Shown here one piece after another: positions 1 through 8,429 of a stretch of DNA of 64,000 nt. A model generated the notes under the pieces. It did no database searches, was not told where the DNA came from, and saw only the letters and a list, made by a program, of their open reading frames with translations. Made by a program: the position numbers and the translations under genes. The DNA is from Methylocystis sp. ATCC 49242 (GTDB lineage Bacteria > Pseudomonadota > Alphaproteobacteria > Rhizobiales > Beijerinckiaceae). Every line of letters starts with the position of its first letter. The stretch's first letter is position 1. The stretch covers positions 3,674,934 through 3,738,933 of the forward strand of contig NZ_KE124774.1 in assembly GCF_000188155.2 (NCBI RefSeq), given 5' to 3'.

Positions 1-232
1 TGGCCGGCGCGCCGTTAAAATAGCGTGACGCCTCGTCGGCGCTGATCCGGAGGTCCGTCCAGCCGGGGAGTGATGGCGCTTTCGATCGGAAACCAATCGG
101 GATCGGCGACCAGCCCCGCTCGATGTAGTCGAGCGCGACAGCGAGCGGCGACGGGGCGTCGCCAGTGGGGGCGGGAGGCGGCGACGGCTGGCGACGCCAG
201 GGGCGAGTGTTGGCGGGTTCGATCATCGGCAT
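1..232 (-). CDS. Bifunctional DNA primase/polymerase (Prim-Pol), N-terminal part, cut by window edge
   Basis: The minus-strand frame is open from an ATG at 232 (or a second ATG at 226) to the window edge and has no stop. After a proline-rich start of about 30 residues it reads ALDYIERGWSPIPIGFRSKA followed by a P-GW segment, the typical opening of the Prim-Pol family found in plasmids and integrated elements. These proteins prime and copy DNA during element replication. The ATG at 226 overlaps the stop of the preceding ORF (223-639) in an ATGA arrangement, so translation is probably coupled. The catalytic residues lie outside the window. Confidence 0.75.
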   Translation of the reverse strand, partial: MPMIEPANTRPWRRQPSPPPAPTGDAPSPLAVALDYIERGWSPIPIGFRSKAPSLPGWTDLRISADEASRYFNGAPA

Positions 233-639
233 GGCCTCGCCGGCAAGACGATGCCGCGCAAAAAGTCCAAGAGCCATCCCGGATCGTCAGGCGACCGCGC
301 CGCCGCTCGGTCGCCTTCCACCCAGATGGAATGCAGCACGCTGTCCCGGTCGCGGGGCGCCCCGGCGGACCAGCGGCCATACCTGAAGATGACGCGACGC
401 TGACCGTCCGTAAGCCGAACGATCGTCGCCCACCACGCGGGGTATCGAGGGTCCACCAGCTCGCCGTCGGACGGGTCGCGCGAGACGGGGCGGAGCCGAT
501 AAAGGCGACGATCTGCGACCGATTGCGCGGAGGCTTCTGGTTTGGTATTTCGCACGTCGGACGCGCCGGGAAGCAAGTCCTTTTGAAGGTCGCCGCCAGC
601 GTCTCGCCGGGGCGGCTTTCTCATTTTTAAGGGCGCCAT
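223..639 (-). CDS. Hypothetical protein of integrated element
   Basis: A 138-residue ORF with no family that I recognise. It starts a few bases after the stop of the AlpA-like gene and its own stop overlaps the Prim-Pol start, which argues that it is real and part of the same operon. The middle (about residues 60-110) is rich in W, R and acidic residues and looks like a compact folded domain; the ends are polar and probably disordered. An internal ATG at 624 is an alternative start. A shared role in element replication is inferred from position only. Confidence 0.5.
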   Translation of the reverse strand: MAPLKMRKPPRRDAGGDLQKDLLPGASDVRNTKPEASAQSVADRRLYRLRPVSRDPSDGELVDPRYPAWWATIVRLTDGQRRVIFRYGRWSAGAPRDRDSVLHSIWVEGDRAAARSPDDPGWLLDFLRGIVLPARPCR

Positions 640-642
640 GAA

Positions 643-873
643 TCAGGCGGCCTCGGGCCGGTCGCTCGTCGACGACATCGGAGCGCTGATCTTCCGCAGC
701 GCCCAAATGTCTAGGCTTTCGACTTCGTAAAGGACCGCCTTTCCGGCCCTGCGGAACAAAGGACCGCCGCCGACGGTCGCCAACTTCGCGAGCGTCTTTT
801 CGGAGCCGAAACCGTATTTCGATTTGAGGTATTCACCGGCCTGCTTGCGGCGAAGAAATTGCTGCGTGACCAT
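643..873 (-). CDS. AlpA/excisionase-like DNA-binding protein
   Basis: A 76-residue protein with the opening FLRRKQAGEYLKSKYGFGSE, followed by a basic PLFRRAGKAVLYEVESLDIW segment. This is the winged-helix MerR/AlpA layout: the first helices bind DNA and the residues after R-Y fix the wing. Such proteins act as excisionases or activators in P4-like elements. It sits between the integrase side and the primase of the island, where an alpA gene is expected. The assignment rests on the fold pattern and context. Confidence 0.7.
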   Translation of the reverse strand: MVTQQFLRRKQAGEYLKSKYGFGSEKTLAKLATVGGGPLFRRAGKAVLYEVESLDIWALRKISAPMSSTSDRPEAA

Positions 874-983
874 TTGCCACTCCTTAATTGGTGGAGAGGC
901 TCCCTATTTTTCTCAAATTTTATTGCTTGTCGAAATGTGCAAATGTGCGGGAGCAAAAAAATCCCGCACAATTAGCCGCACAA

Positions 984-1607
984 TTACTTGCGCGGCCCGC
1001 GAGGCCCCTGTTTCGTGTTTCCTGTCAACTGCTTGGCGATGGCGCGAGCATCGTCGCGAGAGACTGTGGAAAACTTTTCCCGCACAATTTCCGCACATTT
1101 ATTTTGAGATAAAAACCCGCCCGCCTCGTCTATTTTGTCTTTCAAGTAAGACTCCACGGCCGATCGATCCGGCTGCCCTTCGCCGGTTTTAGTTTGCCTG
1201 TCGAGTGCAATCGACAGGTCGTAAATCTTCAAGGATTCTGTTTCTGCCGCGTTGGTTGCGAGCCGGAATTTCCATGATCCGACCCACCTGTCACGCACGA
1301 TAATTTCTCTCGCCGCCGTCAGTGAGCCGAGGCGGCCGCGTGCAATCGCGACGCCGTCCCGCAACGCGGCAAGCAAGCCGCGAGCTAGCGGATTCGCACT
1401 CACGATGGTGTGAGAGTTCCCCGGAATCGCGTCGCCATATTCCGAAAACATCGCCTTCACGTCGTCTTTCGTCGCGCCGCCCGGCTTCTGGCTCAATTCG
1501 GCTTGCTGCGCCTTGAATTTTTCGACAAATCTCGCGTAGTCCGCCCGGTCGGCGTCGGATGCGAGCGCCTGTAGCGCGCCGGCCAGATTCCAATCTTGAT
1601 CCTTCAT
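984..1607 (-). CDS. Hypothetical protein of integrated element
   Basis: A 207-residue protein, predicted mostly helical and charged, with no signal peptide or membrane segment. I recognise no family. The C-terminal part (about residues 145-195) resembles a small helical DNA-associated domain and ends in a basic tail. It lies between the integrase and alpA on the same strand. About 110 non-coding bases separate it from alpA, leaving room for a promoter. Its composition matches the rest of the element. Confidence 0.55.
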   Translation of the reverse strand: MKDQDWNLAGALQALASDADRADYARFVEKFKAQQAELSQKPGGATKDDVKAMFSEYGDAIPGNSHTIVSANPLARGLLAALRDGVAIARGRLGSLTAAREIIVRDRWVGSWKFRLATNAAETESLKIYDLSIALDRQTKTGEGQPDRSAVESYLKDKIDEAGGFLSQNKCAEIVREKFSTVSRDDARAIAKQLTGNTKQGPRGPRK

Positions 1608-1695
1608 CGTGAGCCCTCACGAAGCCCTTGGGGTGCGCGAGGCAACGGATGGGCTAAATCCGCTTTCAGGCCGTCGCCCTAGCCTCGCGCGTCTC

Positions 1696-2982
1696 TCAGC
1701 GTCCCGGTTCGGTCCTCCGGTCCGCGATATTCACAATCTCCGCCTCGCGGCCATCGAGCATGGCGGAGATGCGCGCCGCAACACGATCGGCGGCGGCAAT
1801 CAGCACGGCGTCGAGATGGTGGACATATCGCGCGGTTACGCTCCCCGCCGCGTGGCCAAGCATCGCGGCAATGGTAGACTCGGCAAAACCGAGGTCGGCC
1901 GCTGTAGAGGCAAACGAATGTCGCATCGTGTGGGGCGTGACGCCTTGCAATCCTGCACGCGCCGCGACCTTCTCGAAGAAGCCCGTCAGTCCGCCGTAAG
2001 CGCCCGTCCCACGAACGGCCGGCAGCACATATGGGGAGCCGTCCACCCGATCGACGCCTGCCAGGATATCGAACACGGCGCGCCCCATTGGCCGCGTGGA
2101 GGCGCCCTCCTTGGTGTCCTGCAAGCGAAAGCAGCCGGCGGCCTCGTCGACTTCTGACCAGCGCAGTTTTGCGATTTCTCCGAGACGGCAACCGGTTAAA
2201 GTAATCAGCCGGGCGCCGGCTACGCCCTGCCATGTCGCCATCTCATCTTCGGCCTGGCGCAGGGCATTGCCGAGCGCCCGGTATTCGTCTGGCGTGAGCC
2301 TGCGGGTCCGCTTCTGATCGGCCTGCCGCTTCACGCCGTGGGCGGGATTGCTATCGATTATCCCTTCGTGAACTGCCCATGTCAGGACCGCGCCGAGAAA
2401 ATTTGCAGCCCGCGCCGCCGTCCCAGCGCCGCCCCGAACGATGACTCGGCCGCGTGGTTTGTCGGAAGGCAGGTCGAGCGCTGTCTTGCCGGTCGTCACG
2501 TCTCGAATGAACTTCGCCACGTCGGCGCGCGTCAGCTCTTTGACGAGCTTTTTCCCCAGCAAGGGGACGATGTGACGATCGATGCGCGCGTGATCCTGTG
2601 AAATCGTCGAGGGCTTCTTCGGCCGGCGCTTCTTGCCGAAGATCAATCCTTTCTCAGCGGCGGCCATGTAGTCGGCGCAGAGTTCCTTGACAGTGATCGA
2701 TTCGCGCCGCGTGGTGCGCTCGGTTAGGGGATCGTCACCTTTGACGACGCCGCCGAGTGTAGCCAACGCCATCTTGCGCGCTTCGTCAGTTGTGATCTTC
2801 CCGTGGTCGCCGATCTTCATGCGCTTTCTCGCGCCGCCGGCGTTGCGGTAGTCGACGTAATAAACCCGCTTGCCAGTCGGGTGGACGCGGCAACCGAAGC
2901 CCTGGAGGTCGCTACACCATATGAAATATGCGGACGATCTCGGCTTTGAGTCATCAACAACGCGCTTGGTGAGCCGTGGCAC
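1696..2982 (-). CDS. int: Tyrosine recombinase (phage integrase)
   Basis: A 428-residue site-specific recombinase of the P4-type integrase family. The N-terminal arm-binding domain (DUF4102-like, residues 1-85) contains LTKRVVDDSKP and GCRVHPTGKRVYYVDYR. The catalytic domain keeps the first arginine in TGCRLGEIAKLRW, the H-x2-R box in HTMRHSFAS, a later H in MLGHAAG and the nucleophile Y in VTARYVH. A GTG at 2982 is chosen over the GTG at 2991 because AGGGAG lies at proper distance from it and the protein then begins with the usual PRLTKRVV. It faces away from the attachment site about 170 bases upstream. Confidence 0.93.
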   Translation of the reverse strand: MPRLTKRVVDDSKPRSSAYFIWCSDLQGFGCRVHPTGKRVYYVDYRNAGGARKRMKIGDHGKITTDEARKMALATLGGVVKGDDPLTERTTRRESITVKELCADYMAAAEKGLIFGKKRRPKKPSTISQDHARIDRHIVPLLGKKLVKELTRADVAKFIRDVTTGKTALDLPSDKPRGRVIVRGGAGTAARAANFLGAVLTWAVHEGIIDSNPAHGVKRQADQKRTRRLTPDEYRALGNALRQAEDEMATWQGVAGARLITLTGCRLGEIAKLRWSEVDEAAGCFRLQDTKEGASTRPMGRAVFDILAGVDRVDGSPYVLPAVRGTGAYGGLTGFFEKVAARAGLQGVTPHTMRHSFASTAADLGFAESTIAAMLGHAAGSVTARYVHHLDAVLIAAADRVAARISAMLDGREAEIVNIADRRTEPGR

Positions 2983-3149
2983 CGTGACCACTCCCTTAAA
3001 AAACGAGTCACCAAATAGTCACCACAGATTAGGAATAAAAGGAATAGGCGGGAAAAGGCCGGTAAGAACAACGTTGCGGAAAGCGACGCAAATTCATTGT
3101 GTTATAAAACAATAGAAAACTCAGGGAACCCACGGAAAACTGTTAATAA

Positions 3150-3199
3150 CTCCCTTCACACGGGAGGGGTCACAGGTTCAATCCCTGTGCCGCCCACCA
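3150..3199 (+). repeat. 3' fragment of tRNA-Val(CAC), probable attachment site
   Basis: The sequence folds as the 3' half of a tRNA. It has an anticodon stem CTCCC/GGGAG around loop TTCACAC (anticodon CAC), variable loop GGGTC, T-arm ACAGG-TTCAATC-CCTGT, acceptor strand GCCGCCC and ACCA. No D-arm or 5' acceptor strand precedes it; the upstream bases are A+T-rich. It is therefore not a functional gene but the duplicated 3' end left by integration, with the direct repeat probably inside this stretch. The intact copy should be at the far end of the island. Confidence 0.85.
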
Positions 3200-3425
3200 T
3201 CTGAATTTACGATCTTCAAAATTACCTGAAATCTTCGGGAGCGTTGGGGGAGCGGGCGTCGCTCCTTCATCATCGACGGCCGTCATCCGCCGGCGAGCGG
3301 GCGCATCTTGCCGGCGTAAAGAGGCCGCGATCGGCTCCGATCGCGGCCCCTCGCCGAGTGGTTCTTTCGCAATCATCCGGGCAAACGCGGTCCGGGCGTG
3401 TTCCCGCTGCGATCAGCCTTCGTGA
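3200..3425. other. Intergenic region with a long inverted repeat
   Basis: No gene is visible between the tRNA fragment and the next CDS. A perfect 12-base inverted repeat (GGCCGCGATCGG and CCGATCGCGGCC, 3323-3348, two-base loop) could terminate transcription from either side, although no T-run follows. Confidence 0.5.
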
Positions 3426-4178
3426 TCAGAACTTCGTGCTGGGCTTGTATCCCTCGGCCGCATTTCCCGGGAAGGGCTGTATCGACTTGATGCAGTTGTA
3501 TGAGCCGTCGGCCGACATCGTTCCGTTGGGGCCGCAGACGAAGACGCTGTTGATCGTGGCCGTCCGCGCTTGCATCGAGATCGGCGACCCGCCGCAGGAC
3601 GTCGACGATTTTGCGACTACGCGCACCGCGCCCCAGACACGAAAGGCGTAAGCCCCGCTGTTCGCGCCCGTACCCGGGCCGGGATTCGTCGGCCTGAAGA
3701 AGCTTTGATAGGTTCCGGGCGTATTGAACTTCGCCTTGAGCGGATATTCGATGGTGAGCTCACGGCTTGCGCGAACGCCCGCTGCGGGAGGCAAAATGCT
3801 CCCGCCCGCCCCGGTCGGCTTCGTGGCGGTGTTCATGTAAATCGCCGCCACCTTGAGACTGACCGTGTCGCCCGCAGCGGTGTCGATCGGCGCGGTAATG
3901 TGAGGATGGTTGGCGTGGCGCGTGTCGCCCGCCGCCTCGTCGGATGTCGCGGAAGCCGAGGCGCTCGCCGGACATTCGCCGTCATCGGCTTTCAGAATGA
4001 CATCGACGCCGTTGAATGTGTCTTCGAAGGCAGGCTCGCCGGCGAAGCCGACCGTGAGAACGATGGATTTCTTCGAGGCGGGCAGCGTGCGGGATTCATG
4101 CGCCACTGCCGGCGTCATCGCCGCTTGAGAGACGAGCGCAGTAACAAGAAGCGTCGGACAAACTAGCGTCTTCATCAT
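3426..4178 (-). CDS. Secreted periplasmic protein, unknown function
   Basis: A 250-residue protein with a clear signal peptide (residues 1-26, cleavage near TPAVA-HES). The mature part contains a Ser/Ala-rich linker, beta-strand-rich segments and two cysteine pairs that could form disulfides. The segment VLTVGFAGEPAFEDTFNGVD recalls small periplasmic beta-sandwich proteins found in copper-related loci. That link is weak, but the next upstream gene on the same strand has a His/Cys metal-binding motif. I do not assign a function. Confidence 0.7.
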   Translation of the reverse strand: MMKTLVCPTLLVTALVSQAAMTPAVAHESRTLPASKKSIVLTVGFAGEPAFEDTFNGVDVILKADDGECPASASASATSDEAAGDTRHANHPHITAPIDTAAGDTVSLKVAAIYMNTATKPTGAGGSILPPAAGVRASRELTIEYPLKAKFNTPGTYQSFFRPTNPGPGTGANSGAYAFRVWGAVRVVAKSSTSCGGSPISMQARTATINSVFVCGPNGTMSADGSYNCIKSIQPFPGNAAEGYKPSTKF

Positions 4179-4357
4179 CTTTTCCTTTGTTTGGACATGA
4201 CACGTCTATCGGCCGACGTCCCCGTTCTGTGAGGACGCAGCAGATCTCTGGCGCCGGACCGGATGGCCGATGCGATCAGGCTTTTGAATTTGTTGGAAGC
4301 GTTATTGGATCAGCAGCGCATCTCTCGAGGATGCGGCCGATGTTTGGCGCGGCTTAT

Positions 4358-4777
4358 TTAGCCGATCGGCGGCGCGCGAGCAGCCCAGACGCTGCCCCAG
4401 CCTGTTCCGGTAAGAAGCGAGGAAACCTCGGCAAAACCCGTATAGAGGGAAACGCCGAGCCCGCTACCCATAAAGCTCGCAACGATCGCGACGATCGCCG
4501 TCAGAAGCCAGGATTCGTCAGACGCATTCGCCGAACATGAAAGGCAGCAGTCGGAATCGTCGGCGTGCTTGTGAACAGGAGCGTCCTGACCCGCATTGTT
4601 GAGACATATGACGCGGGTGATCGCGGCGCCGTGAACGTCGAAGAACACATCTGCTTCAACGGGCGTCGCAAGCGAGGACTTTATTGGCAGTAGTCCCTGA
4701 AGAACGAGCAGGCAAGCGACCACCGCCGCACAAAACATGCGGCGCACGCTCCACGATAATGCCCCTCTCGTCGCCAT
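4358..4777 (-). CDS. DUF2946-like small membrane protein with His/Cys motif
   Basis: A 139-residue protein with hydrophobic segments near residues 15-32 and 92-118. Between them lies a motif with C, then H-x-H, then CC-x2-C (VHKHADDSDCCLSC), which could bind a soft metal. This layout matches the DUF2946 family, often found near copper-handling genes. It is about 180 bases upstream of the secreted protein gene on the same strand, so the two may form a metal-related unit. That link is inference. Confidence 0.6.
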   Translation of the reverse strand: MATRGALSWSVRRMFCAAVVACLLVLQGLLPIKSSLATPVEADVFFDVHGAAITRVICLNNAGQDAPVHKHADDSDCCLSCSANASDESWLLTAIVAIVASFMGSGLGVSLYTGFAEVSSLLTGTGWGSVWAARAPPIG

Positions 4778-4851
4778 GTTTCGAACATATTCGAGTCACG
4801 CATAATGTCAATCGGGATTGGATGCGCCATCGGGCGTTCGACATAATGTTA

Positions 4852-7086
4852 TCACTTCGCCAGGGGAAGGCGGACGACAAATTCGCTGCCATGTCCCGGC
4901 CCATCGCTGTGCGCGTCGATGCGCCCGCCATGCAAAAGTATAAGGCCCCGGGAGAGCGCGAGTCCCACGCCGATGCCGCCCGACGCAATGCGCGATCCGG
5001 TTTTGACCTGCGCGAACATGTCGAAAATCGAACCGAGCGTTTCGGGCGGCAGCCCGGCGCCAGTGTCGCGCACGCGGACGATTGCTTCCTTCTCGCCATG
5101 GGCCGCAGCGATGTCGATACGCCCGCCAGCATCCGTGAATTTGACCGCGTTGTTAAGAAGATTGCCGAAAATCTGCACGAGACGCACAGGGTCGCCGTCG
5201 ACCTCCAGGGGCCGCGACGGAAGTTCGATGGTCAGTTGGTGACCTTTCTCCTGAACGAGCGGCTGACAAAGATCGACCGCCTGCGACAGGATTTCACCCA
5301 GTTCGACGCGCTCTTTTTTCAGTTCGATCTTGCCATGCTTGATGCGCGTGATCTCGAGAAGATCGTCGACGATGCGTTTGAGATGATTGACCTGCCGCTT
5401 GATCCTTGCAAGCGACGCGCGCTTCTTCTCTTCAGCGGACGATGTTTCGGACGTCAGGATGTTCAGCAGATTGACGGAATTGCTGATTGCGCCCAAAGGA
5501 TTTCGTAATTCATGGGCGAGCGTCGCCAGAAATTCGTCCTTGCGACGGTCGACGCTGAGAAGCTCCTCCTCGATCTTTTTCAATTCCGTAATGTCGTAAA
5601 CGGCGCCCATGGCGCGAAATGGATGGCCGTCGGCGTTGAAAAACACAATGCCTTTCGACGCAATCCAGCGCGTCTCGCAATCGTCTGCACGTACGATCCG
5701 GCACTGGAAGTCGAGGCGTCCGCCGCCCGACAGGGCGGTCTGCATTTCCGAGTCGACACGCTGGCGATCCTCCGGGTGAACTCGTGACAGGAAATCGTCA
5801 TATGTGAGAGACGCGCCTCGCGGCAGGCCATAGAGGTCGTAATATTCATTATTGAGGAATGTTTCGTTCGCGCCGAGATCCCAATCCCAAATTCCGATAT
5901 GCGCCGACGACTGGGCGAGGCTCAGCCTTTCCTCGCGCTTGCGCAGCGCCTCTTCCGCATTCCTGCGTTCCGTCACGTCGACGCCCGAACCGATGTAGCC
6001 GAGAAATTCCCCCTCCGGCGTAAAGCGGGGAACGCCGACGTCGAGAACCCAGCGATATTCCCCATCGTGGCGACGCAATCGATATTCCATCTCGAAGGGT
6101 TTGCGCGCGTCGAAAGCCGACCCGTAGGTTTCGAGACAACGGTCTAGATCGTTCGGGTGAACGCACGCCGTCCAGCCGTCGCCCAATTGCTGTTCGAGCG
6201 CGCGGCCGGTAAAATTCAGCCAGGTCCTGTTGAAATATGTGCAACCCTTTTCCGCGCCCGACATCCATATCAGCGCCGGCGTATGATCCGCGATTTGCTG
6301 GAAGCGATGTTCGCTTTCTATAAGGGCGGCTTCGGCCTGCTTGCGTTCCGTGATGTCGACATGCGCGCCGACAGCGCGCGATGGCGCGCCCGCTTCGTCC
6401 CGTTCGACGACCTTGCCCCGGCTCAATATCCAGCGATATTTGCCGTCCTTGGTCCGGAGCCTGAATTCGCAGGAATAGGCGCCGGATTCGGACAACCATT
6501 CGTCAACGCGCGCCAGCGTGGCATCCCGATCGTCAGGATGGAGAAGTTCTATCCAGTGACGGACAACATCCGGGGCGAAGTCGGATTCTTCATAGCCGAG
6601 CATCGCGCAGTAATATGGGCTGATGAAGGCCTCGCCGGTCTTTATGTTCCAGTCCCACAGGCCTTCCCGCGTCGCCTGCATCGCGTAACGGTGCCGCTCC
6701 TCGCTCAGACGCAGGGCTTCCTCGGCCCTTTTTCGCGGCGTGACGTCCTCCGCGAAAATGACGATTCCCCCGATCGTCCCATCGGCCTCGAACCATGGAC
6801 GCAATTGCCAGCTCATCCAGACGACGCCGCCGTCAGCGCGAACGAAACAATCCTCCGCCGCGCTCAGCGTCTCGCCGGCAAGGCCGCGCCGATGCGCCTC
6901 CTTCCATCTTTCGGGTATTTCCGGGAACAGCTCATAATGCGAAAGGCCCAACATCGGACCGTCGACAGGATATTCCGACAGCCAGCGCGGACTCATGGCG
7001 AGATAGCGCATTTCCCGGTCGAACATTGCGGCCGCGATGGGCGTCTGCTCGATAAAGAGACGCAGGTCGGCGCCCTTCATGCGCAT
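4852..7086 (-). CDS. Multi-PAS sensor histidine kinase
   Basis: A cytoplasmic kinase without membrane segments. Four PAS domains occupy roughly residues 5-125, 145-265, 275-395 and 400-520, most ending in the D-x-T-x-R/L linker (VDITERKQAE, VDVTERRNAE, YDITELKKIE). A HisKA domain follows with the phospho-acceptor in LATLAHELRNPLG, then an HATPase with NLLNNAVKF, DTGAGLPPE and GGIGVGLAL. No receiver domain is fused and no response regulator gene is adjacent, so it is an orphan. The ATG at 7086 is preferred because upstream in-frame sequence (to 7254) lacks domain character. Confidence 0.85.
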   Translation of the reverse strand: MRMKGADLRLFIEQTPIAAAMFDREMRYLAMSPRWLSEYPVDGPMLGLSHYELFPEIPERWKEAHRRGLAGETLSAAEDCFVRADGGVVWMSWQLRPWFEADGTIGGIVIFAEDVTPRKRAEEALRLSEERHRYAMQATREGLWDWNIKTGEAFISPYYCAMLGYEESDFAPDVVRHWIELLHPDDRDATLARVDEWLSESGAYSCEFRLRTKDGKYRWILSRGKVVERDEAGAPSRAVGAHVDITERKQAEAALIESEHRFQQIADHTPALIWMSGAEKGCTYFNRTWLNFTGRALEQQLGDGWTACVHPNDLDRCLETYGSAFDARKPFEMEYRLRRHDGEYRWVLDVGVPRFTPEGEFLGYIGSGVDVTERRNAEEALRKREERLSLAQSSAHIGIWDWDLGANETFLNNEYYDLYGLPRGASLTYDDFLSRVHPEDRQRVDSEMQTALSGGGRLDFQCRIVRADDCETRWIASKGIVFFNADGHPFRAMGAVYDITELKKIEEELLSVDRRKDEFLATLAHELRNPLGAISNSVNLLNILTSETSSAEEKKRASLARIKRQVNHLKRIVDDLLEITRIKHGKIELKKERVELGEILSQAVDLCQPLVQEKGHQLTIELPSRPLEVDGDPVRLVQIFGNLLNNAVKFTDAGGRIDIAAAHGEKEAIVRVRDTGAGLPPETLGSIFDMFAQVKTGSRIASGGIGVGLALSRGLILLHGGRIDAHSDGPGHGSEFVVRLPLAK

Positions 7087-7570
7087 TCTCGTTTTCTTGG
7101 AGGAAAAATCGCAACTGCGGCGCGGAATTAAGCTGTTTTCGCGTTGCCGCGCAATTCGGAAGTGGTCGACATTCGTCGCGCTGCTTTCAGGCGGCGTGTC
7201 AGTTGACGAACACTCGAGCGGGGCGTGCGACGGCGTCAGATCGTCGCCAATCACAGACTGAACGGGCGTTCAACGCGGGAAGGCGGATGCGGCAAAGCGA
7301 GGCGGCGCACCGTCTTTCTGCCGGCTGATGTTCGCGAAGCGACTGTTTTTGTCGGGAAAACCATCCTTTCGGGGAAAATTTGCGCGTACTGGCGCATAGC
7401 GGAACACGCTCGCGTTCAAGGTTAGTTGCGTGGATTGCGCCAAAATCGGATTGTCCGCGCGCTCAGGTCGCGTATGATCGCGCCGGTCCGCGACCCGCTC
7501 CCCAGGTCGCAGGGAAAGACACGGATCAGGAAAAGTCTCTGATCAACGCAAACCTAGAAGGGACGTGTGA
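7087..7570. promoter_or_regulatory. Divergent intergenic region between kinase and small secreted protein
   Basis: No gene is supported here. The stretch separates two divergent genes, so promoters for both must lie in it. The minus-strand reading frame of the kinase stays open to 7254, leaving the exact start uncertain. An AGAAGGGACG ribosome-binding-like sequence lies just ahead of 7571. Confidence 0.4.
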
Positions 7571-7807
7571 ATGCGCATCTTTTTCCGGCTCTCGGCTCTG
7601 CTGGCGTTCTTCGCGGCTGCGCCCGCAATGGCTCAAGGAACCGCCGAGCAACGCGCGGCGTGCGAGAACGACGCCTATCGTTTCTGTGAGGCGCAGGTGC
7701 CGGACGCGATCGCGGTCGAAAAATGCCTGCGCGCAAACATGCGCTCCCTGAGCCCGGGCTGCCGGGCGGAGTTCGGCGAATCGTCGGGGAAAAAGGGCCG
7801 GCGCTGA
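7571..7807 (+). CDS. Small secreted cysteine-containing protein
   Basis: A 78-residue protein with a signal peptide (residues 1-21, cleavage at AMA-QGT) and a mature domain with four cysteines (AACENDAYRFCEAQ, KCLRANM, GCRAEF) spaced as in two short Cys-helix repeats. It is likely an exported, disulfide-bonded protein. Small proteins of this type are common in Hyphomicrobiales, with no known function. A terminator-like hairpin follows at 7879-7908. Confidence 0.7.
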   Translation: MRIFFRLSALLAFFAAAPAMAQGTAEQRAACENDAYRFCEAQVPDAIAVEKCLRANMRSLSPGCRAEFGESSGKKGRR

Positions 7808-7878
7808 AGCAGGGCGCGGGCCGCACGCTGCGCGCGCCCTCCCGCCGCGTCGCGAAAGCGGCGCATGACAGACATTGA

Positions 7879-7908
7879 GGATCGCGGGGATCTCGATTCC
7901 CGCGATCC
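7879..7908 (+). terminator. Hairpin after small secreted protein gene
   Basis: GGATCGCGGG (7879-7888) pairs perfectly with CCCGCGATCC (7899-7908). There is no long T-run, so it may be a weak terminator or an mRNA-protecting hairpin. Confidence 0.5.
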
Positions 7909-7945
7909 TGCTCTATAATATGAGGAGACAGAAGGAGATTGCCGC

Positions 7946-8374
7946 ATGTGGGGCGTGGGTCTCGTTCTCCTCTATTTCGGCATGGCGATTCTCGCCGCCG
8001 CCTTGGTTTTGCAGCAGGACCGCTATGTCGTGCGGCGCTCGGCGAAAATCGGCGCGGACGCTAGACGGATTTTCAGGCGGATCAATGAAGCGGATGTCTT
8101 GTCGGCCTGGGCCGGCGAGGGAGAAGTGACGATTGTCGAGAGCCGGCCGGATGAGCTGCTCGTGCTGCGGCTCGACTCCGGGAGGCCCGCGAAATCAGAG
8201 AGTTTCGTCACCTTTGCGCTGAGGCCGGAAGGCGCGGCGACCGTCGTCGACTGCGCCTTGTCCGGCCGCAACAGCTATGCCGACAAAGCGAAAAATCTCT
8301 TCGGCGGGCGCGAGAAGGCGCTTGGCCCAAAGGTCGAGAAGGCGCTCGCTGATCTTGCGGCGAGCTTCGCCTGA
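7946..8374 (+). CDS. Membrane-anchored SRPBCC-like protein
   Basis: A 142-residue protein with one N-terminal membrane helix (residues 3-24) followed by a soluble domain of about 115 residues. Its pattern of strands ending in a long C-terminal helix suggests the START/SRPBCC helix-grip fold, which holds hydrophobic ligands. AGAAGGAGATT lies at good distance before the ATG. Function is unknown; the fold is inferred from sequence pattern only. Confidence 0.6.
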   Translation: MWGVGLVLLYFGMAILAAALVLQQDRYVVRRSAKIGADARRIFRRINEADVLSAWAGEGEVTIVESRPDELLVLRLDSGRPAKSESFVTFALRPEGAATVVDCALSGRNSYADKAKNLFGGREKALGPKVEKALADLAASFA

Positions 8375-8390
8375 AATGTCGTTCTGATCG

Positions 8391-8427
8391 CGGCGCGCCG
8401 CCCGAGTGGCGACGCGCCGGGATTTTT
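8391..8427 (-). terminator. Terminator-like hairpin between convergent genes
   Basis: CGGCGCG (8391-8397) pairs with CGCGCCG (8413-8419), followed on the plus strand by TTTTT. It lies between the convergent SRPBCC-like gene and leuB; the T-run serves plus-strand transcription, and the stem could serve both. Confidence 0.55.
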
Positions 8428-8429
8428 CA

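Larger units (their letters stand above)
1..3199. mobile_element. Right end of an integrated satellite-like genomic island
   Basis: All genes here are on the minus strand: integrase, unknown ORF, AlpA-like regulator, small coupled ORF and a Prim-Pol primase. The block stops at a tRNA 3' fragment (3150-3199), next to the integrase start. An integrase beside a partial tRNA is the classical signature of site-specific insertion into a tRNA gene. The int-alpA-primase order is common in phage satellites and small integrative elements. The left end and the intact tRNA should lie upstream of position 1. No structural phage or conjugation genes are visible in this part. Confidence 0.8.

Noticed and set aside
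3150-3199. A functional tRNA gene
   Set aside because: Only the anticodon arm, T-arm and 3' acceptor strand are present; there is no D-arm or 5' acceptor strand, so it is annotated as an attachment-site fragment.
7399-7425. EcfG-type promoter before the small secreted protein
   Set aside because: GGAAC is present, but the matching GTT element has the wrong spacing, so it is not convincing.
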